A stretch of DNA of 64,000 nucleotides, taken from contig JACEEZ010007142.1 of NCBI GenBank assembly GCA_016584305.1, positions 22,501 through 86,500 of the forward strand, read 5' to 3'. Below the pieces are notes generated by a model. The model did no database searches and was not told where the DNA came from. It saw nothing but the letters and a program-made list of their open reading frames with translations. Below are positions 59,420-64,000 of the stretch, piece by piece; position 1 is the first letter of the stretch, and each line of letters starts with the position of its first letter. A program made the position numbers and the translations under genes. Source of the DNA: Chionoecetes opilio. Its lineage: Eukaryota > Arthropoda > Malacostraca > Decapoda > Majidae.

Positions 59420-59705
59420 TTACATCTTGGCCTTTAGCGCCTGTAGGCAGTGACCTTCAGGGATGGGATGGCAGGCCCTGGAAGCTCACTTGAGGGCTGT
59501 GATGGTTGGCCCTCGCCCGTGGTGGCGCAGGCAGGATTTCCGATTTAGTGACGCCTGTAATTAGAGGCTCATGCCGCCCCCCTGTGTCCTCCGATGCACT
59601 CGCAATCTAAAGTATAGTTGATGGGCAGGGCATGTGCAGGGTCATATAGTATATGCCCCTGGGCATGTGGGTGTTCTTAGGCCACTTATGTACTCGACGG
59701 TGCTG
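59420..59705 (-). repeat. tRNA-derived SINE family 2, copy 4 (headless)
   Basis: Body sequence present, tRNA head missing, and a short insertion with ATATAGTATATGCCCCTGGG. T-rich and ATT-rich DNA precedes it (59349-59420). Confidence 0.75.
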
Positions 59706-61740
59706 AAATATTTTTATTAAGTGGATTTATGGGATTTATGGATCGAACATGGTTGTATTCCAGATCAATGATAATATAAAAAGGTTGAAGCTGGCGGGGT
59801 TTTGGAGTGGGAGGAAACGTAGTGGTGGCAACAGATGGCATCGCTCAGATCACTGGTTCAGTGTTCAGACAGGAACAGTTTACGTCAGAGTGCACAAGAG
59901 GCAGTGTGGGTGTCGCTCCACTGCTGTATTACTGACCCGCCGATCGTGTGTTTTCTACTCTTCTTGTTTAACTAGTTGACTTCCATATGAAATGATCGTG
60001 TAAAACAGTGACTAATGGCAGTGAAGGAAGGTGAGCAAGACAAGGAGGCCACACTCTTCACGGCAGAGGAAGTGCAGTTATTTTGCCGCTGGATGTGAAA
60101 GAAATGTTAGTGTTCTGCGGGATGGCCAGGGCGTCGCGATGACAGCTACGTCCTGACACACCCACGGAGGGATAGAAACCTACTCTGAGTCCCTGGCATC
60201 AAAGTTACGAGTGCACTGAAGGGGAGTGTTGGTCTGAAGAAGGAATTAAGGCTATGAAGTGTGGGGTCAGAGACTTGAATGCAGGATGCCCTTCGGTGAG
60301 ACTGAGAACTCCACATCACAAACAGGGGCGACCTCCACTCCCTCCACTCCTACAGTCTCCACCTACGTGAGAAAATTAATCCCTGTACCCTGATAGCTAG
60401 CACTCCACCTACACCTCCACCTCCACCGCCACGCAGTGTGCAAGACAGTTCAGTATAGCGAGGTTCGGCGGCCTTTCAAGGTAGGTTGGCGCTCAGTCTT
60501 CCGGTTTACTGTAAATGTGAAGGTCCGTCTACTATTATTAGCTGACCAGTGTACAAACAATTAAAAGACGCCACCCTATTAGCAAGGGTGGTTATTTTCC
60601 TGATCCCTGCCTGGGTGGATTGGTGGTGCTAGGCTGGTGGGCGAACGCGGGTACGAGTCTGCTGCTGGTGTGGGCGGGATGAGGCCAGCATCTCATGTGC
60701 CAATATTTTTTTGTTACTATTTGTTTTTGGTTGTTCTGAGTGGGCATGGCTGCTGGAGAAAGTGAATGGGTAAGACTTATCATGGTCCTTGCCTCATACT
60801 TATAAATAAACGGTGACTTACAACTTACTATAGTTTCGTAAGAGGAGTCCTACGATTTCTCTGTCGTCAAGAGAAATTTGGTATTATGATTCACATGATG
60901 TATTTCTTTCTCTCATCTTTCACACCTTTGCGGGAACAATAATGAACAACAAGGTTACCAGTGTTAGAGCGTCCTTTACCCTTTGTGAGGTGTTTCTCTC
61001 CTCATGACTCAACGCACACGCGCCGCTTGCTGAACATGATTATGCTATATCCTTGACGTATTATGCATGTACTATGTACGTACATATTATATTTGCGAAG
61101 TTGTGAGCCCTGCGAGCAGTGGTAGAACAAGGGGTGTAAAAAAGGAAGGGGGGGGCACAGGACACAGGTTTGGAGGGGGGGCACAGGTAAATTTAGGGGG
61201 TACCATAGTTTTCATATATATGTGTATATTATTAATATATAATAATAGTAATAATGATAATATCAATTATGGTGATAAAATTACTATTACTAATGATATT
61301 GATAATAATAATGATGATAGCAATAATAATATGATAATTATAGTAATTATGATAATAATAATATGCTTTGAGCGAAACTTTGCAAGTCTCTCTCTCTGTT
61401 TAAAGACTGCTGATCCACGACGCAATTCCTCCTGAATATTTGAAACAGCGTAGGTAGTGTGTGTGTGTGTGTGTGTGTCATTTGGAGGGAGTCAGCCAGT
61501 TTGGGGAGCAGGATCGGGTGTCACTGCTCCACTAGCCTGTCTGTCCTCCTTCCCGCCCCTCCTCCCCCCTGCACTGCTTTACATGCTCATAGTCGTAACT
61601 CATGACGCGACCACGGCAGCCGAGTACCATCTGTCGGTGGTGGGCGGTGGTTAGTGAGCAGCCAGACTGAGGGTGGGTGGCCTGTTCGCTGAGGTCATGC
61701 TCTGGCTCTTTTACCTGAACGAAAACCACACCTGTATTTG
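59706..61740. other. Intergenic
   Basis: No gene recognised. It holds ATA/AAT repeats (61228-61365), a short GT run (61459-61478) and a hAT-like end near 61120. Confidence 0.5.
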
Positions 61741-61744
61741 TATT

Positions 61745-62275
61745 ATATTCTGTATCTAACATTCTTCTTGTAACATTCTAACTACTTCTTGTAATACCTG
61801 GACGAATGCCACACCTGAATTTTGTATTCTCTGGATCTTTTACCTGCACGAACACCACAACTGTATTTTGTATTATGTTCTTCAACTAACATTCTTCTTC
61901 TAATATTCTAACTTCTTCTAACATTAGCATTAACACTTCTAACTTCTTAATTCATCTTCTTGTAACAACGGCTTCTAACATTAGCATTAACATTTCTAAC
62001 TTCTAATTCTTCTTCTAACAACAGCTTCTAACATCAGCATTGACACTTTCTAACTTCTTAATTCTTCTTCTTCTTCTTCTTCTAACATTAGCATTAACAC
62101 TTCTAACTTCTTGATTATTCTTCTTCTAACAACGGCTTCTAACATCAGCATTAACACTTTCTAACTTCTTAATTAATTCTTCTTCTTCTTCTAACAACGG
62201 CTTCTATTAGCATTAACACTTTCTAACTTCTTAATTCTTCTTCTTCTAACAACGGCTTCTAATAATAACATTGTC
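61745..62275. repeat. Degenerate TTCTTCTAACA tandem repeats
   Basis: Repeats of CTTCTAACATTAGCATTAAC then ACTTTCTAACTTCTTAATTC with variable CTT runs. Confidence 0.85.
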
Positions 62276-62386
62276 TCACACTAACTGAGTTTTTTTGTTA
62301 TTCTGACCCAAATTTTTCGATTGAACTCGTGGCAGTGAGTGGGCTGCATAGCTACACTCTGGTTGCTAATCCTCAGCTCACGTTGC

Positions 62387-62388
<2 letters not shown>

Positions 62389-62474
<86 letters not shown>
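62389..62474. repeat. (CA)n microsatellite
   Basis: About 42 CA units. A second CA/CG run lies at 62540-62576. Confidence 0.95.
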
Positions 62475-62477
<3 letters not shown>

Positions 62478-62892
62478 TGCAATTTGACGTAGTTGCACTC
62501 CTTTACACGTAGTTGCAGTCCTTAAGCACTTCTTTAAAAACACACACACACGCGCGCACGCACGCACGCACGCACACTATTAAATGAAGTACGGTTTAAA
62601 CGCCATCTCAGAGTCTCAGCGATAAATAGGGCCTGAATAAATGCTCGTAATAATCCTTCTCTACATACCCTATTCATAAAAACGCTCCACGGACACACCA
62701 GCTGACAGATGGTTCTCGGAGTGCATGGACGAAAATGGTCACAAACTCCATCACCCCGCCTCACATCCCACTCGAAAGTTGACCTTGGATTCGTAGTCCG
62801 CTATACCCAACTCTATCTAGCAGCGGCAGTAGGCGAGGTAGTGACGCGGTACCCTAATAAGTTGTTACGTATAGTCTACTTTTTTTTTTTTT

Positions 62893-63078
62893 TTACGAGG
62901 CGAAAATTCCATATTATCTTAAAGGTCTCGTGCTTAATGTATGCCTATGTTTACCTGATAATAGGGTTAAGTATGATAAAATACAGGTGACATTTAGAAG
63001 AACTGTAGTATTCCCTTCTCCTGGCATCAAATATCAGTCAGTAAGCAGCAAGGAGTCAGGATTTTTCACCTCGTTAAA
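62893..63078 (+). mobile_element. Second MITE family, copy 3
   Basis: ACGAGGCGAAAATTCC through TCACCTCGTTAA. Best-preserved ends of the family; a T-run replaces the left TTAA. Confidence 0.75.
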
Positions 63079-63423
63079 ATGTATACAAATATTGGCTGGG
63101 GGAGTGTGGGAGAGTAAACCAGGTGGTGACGCAATATATATATAAGTCCTCAGATTCCCTTTACATAATATGAGAAGCTAGATAATTTTGCTACATGGTG
63201 AGGTGTGACATTCGATATCACGTGGACTGCAAGGCAATTAGATAAAGTCTGATTTGATGCAATCTTATCGGGGACGCGAGATTTATAACGCTTACTTGGA
63301 CTAAATGTGAAGTGAGAGGTGAAGGATATGTGTGGTACGGCAGATGTAAAACTATGATTTATTATATTACCATGGCGCTTATAAGATGTCCGGCCTTTAA
63401 CATTTTCTGCTCATCATCAACGC

Positions 63424-63486
63424 CAGGAAATACCAAACGGATGTCTCACGGCCTCTTGTAGCTTCCTTATTTTCTTATGTTATTAT
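63424..63486 (+). repeat. LINE 3'-end fragment
   Basis: Only the last part (CACGGCCTCTTGTAGCTTCC, then TTATTTTCTTATGTTATTA). Confidence 0.6.
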
Positions 63487-63774
63487 GTTAACTCTAATTA
63501 TTCTGGCGTTTACACACAAAGTTGGCTATCTGAAAACTGCACCAGTCTTTCAGCTCGCTTCATTATGTTTCTGGGCAGCAGAACTAAAGAAAATGTTTGT
63601 GTATGTTTTCCTAATGCAGCGTGTTTGCTCAGCTGCCTAAAGTCGGGCCTCAGCGGGTGCAGGCAGCAGAGGGAAGCTTGGGCGTCTCTCTGTAGGACAT
63701 GAAGCTCGTAAAACAGAGTAATGAGTGATAAGATTAAGCAGTAACGGATTCAAGTTGGAAAAGCGTAGATTTAA

Positions 63775-63957
63775 AAAGGAAATAGGGAAAACTGGTTCAC
63801 AAATAGGGTGGTAAATGAAAAGGAGGCTGGATAAATTTATGGATGGGGATGAAAGGTGGATGTAGTACGTAGGTAGTGTTAAGTACCAGGAACTACCACG
63901 TGTAGATCTCTCGGCCTCTTGTAGCTTTCTTATTTTATTATGTTCTTCTATATTCTT
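63775..63957 (+). repeat. LINE 3'-end fragment
   Basis: GGAAAACTGGTTCACAAATA, GGATGGGGATGAAAGGTGGA and GGAACTACCACGTGTAGATC, as in the copy at 54425. Confidence 0.65.
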
Positions 63958-64000
63958 ATAGGGCACACATGTAGGTTACCCGTTTTTCTTTGCACTTCCA

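Noticed and set aside
62281..62567. Cys/Val ORFs
   Set aside because: Reading of a CA microsatellite.

Overview
The window is eukaryotic nuclear DNA. It has spliced genes with GT-AG introns, tRNA-derived SINEs, LINE fragments, MITEs, minisatellites and long microsatellites. Interstitial TTAGG-type repeats (the arthropod telomere motif), the proteins and the repeat style point to an arthropod, most likely a decapod crustacean. That identification is inferred, not proved.

Layout. 1-10 kb is repeat-dominated. It holds a Tudor-domain exon split by a 5'-truncated LINE, a TTAGG array, a 1.35-kb head-to-head palindrome made of two Harbinger-like elements, and several foldbacks. 10.1-16.9 kb is the gene for translation initiation factor eIF3 subunit e (+). 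Eight exons were found with consistent phases, but the exon expected between 14061 and 15508 is missing. 16.9-25 kb is repeats, including a 1.27-kb array of a 29-bp unit. 25.0-27.6 kb is an RTE-like LINE with endonuclease and reverse transcriptase remnants. 27.65-37.7 kb is a locus of proline/threonine-rich, mucin-like exons with an N-terminal hydrophobic leader, followed by a compact second gene. The two share a cysteine-flanked hydrophobic segment ending in a basic cluster; I do not recognise this family. 39.06-46.24 kb is FIP1, the polyadenylation factor (+, 9 exons). 47.7-50.3 kb has three phase-compatible orphan exons. 51.97-57.8 kb is NIT2, omega-amidase (-, 7 coding exons with all three catalytic residues). 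58-64 kb is transposon debris and low-complexity DNA.

The housekeeping genes are functionally unrelated: translation initiation, mRNA 3'-end formation and amide metabolism. They share heavy intronic invasion by one TTAA-flanked MITE family of about 210 bp, with 11 copies in the window, 9 of them in introns of these three genes. SINE tails lie directly against two 3' splice sites. The most unusual items are the paralogous hydrophobic-module genes, the LINE-split Tudor exon, the upstream overlapping ORF on eIF3e, the missing eIF3e exon and the large palindrome.
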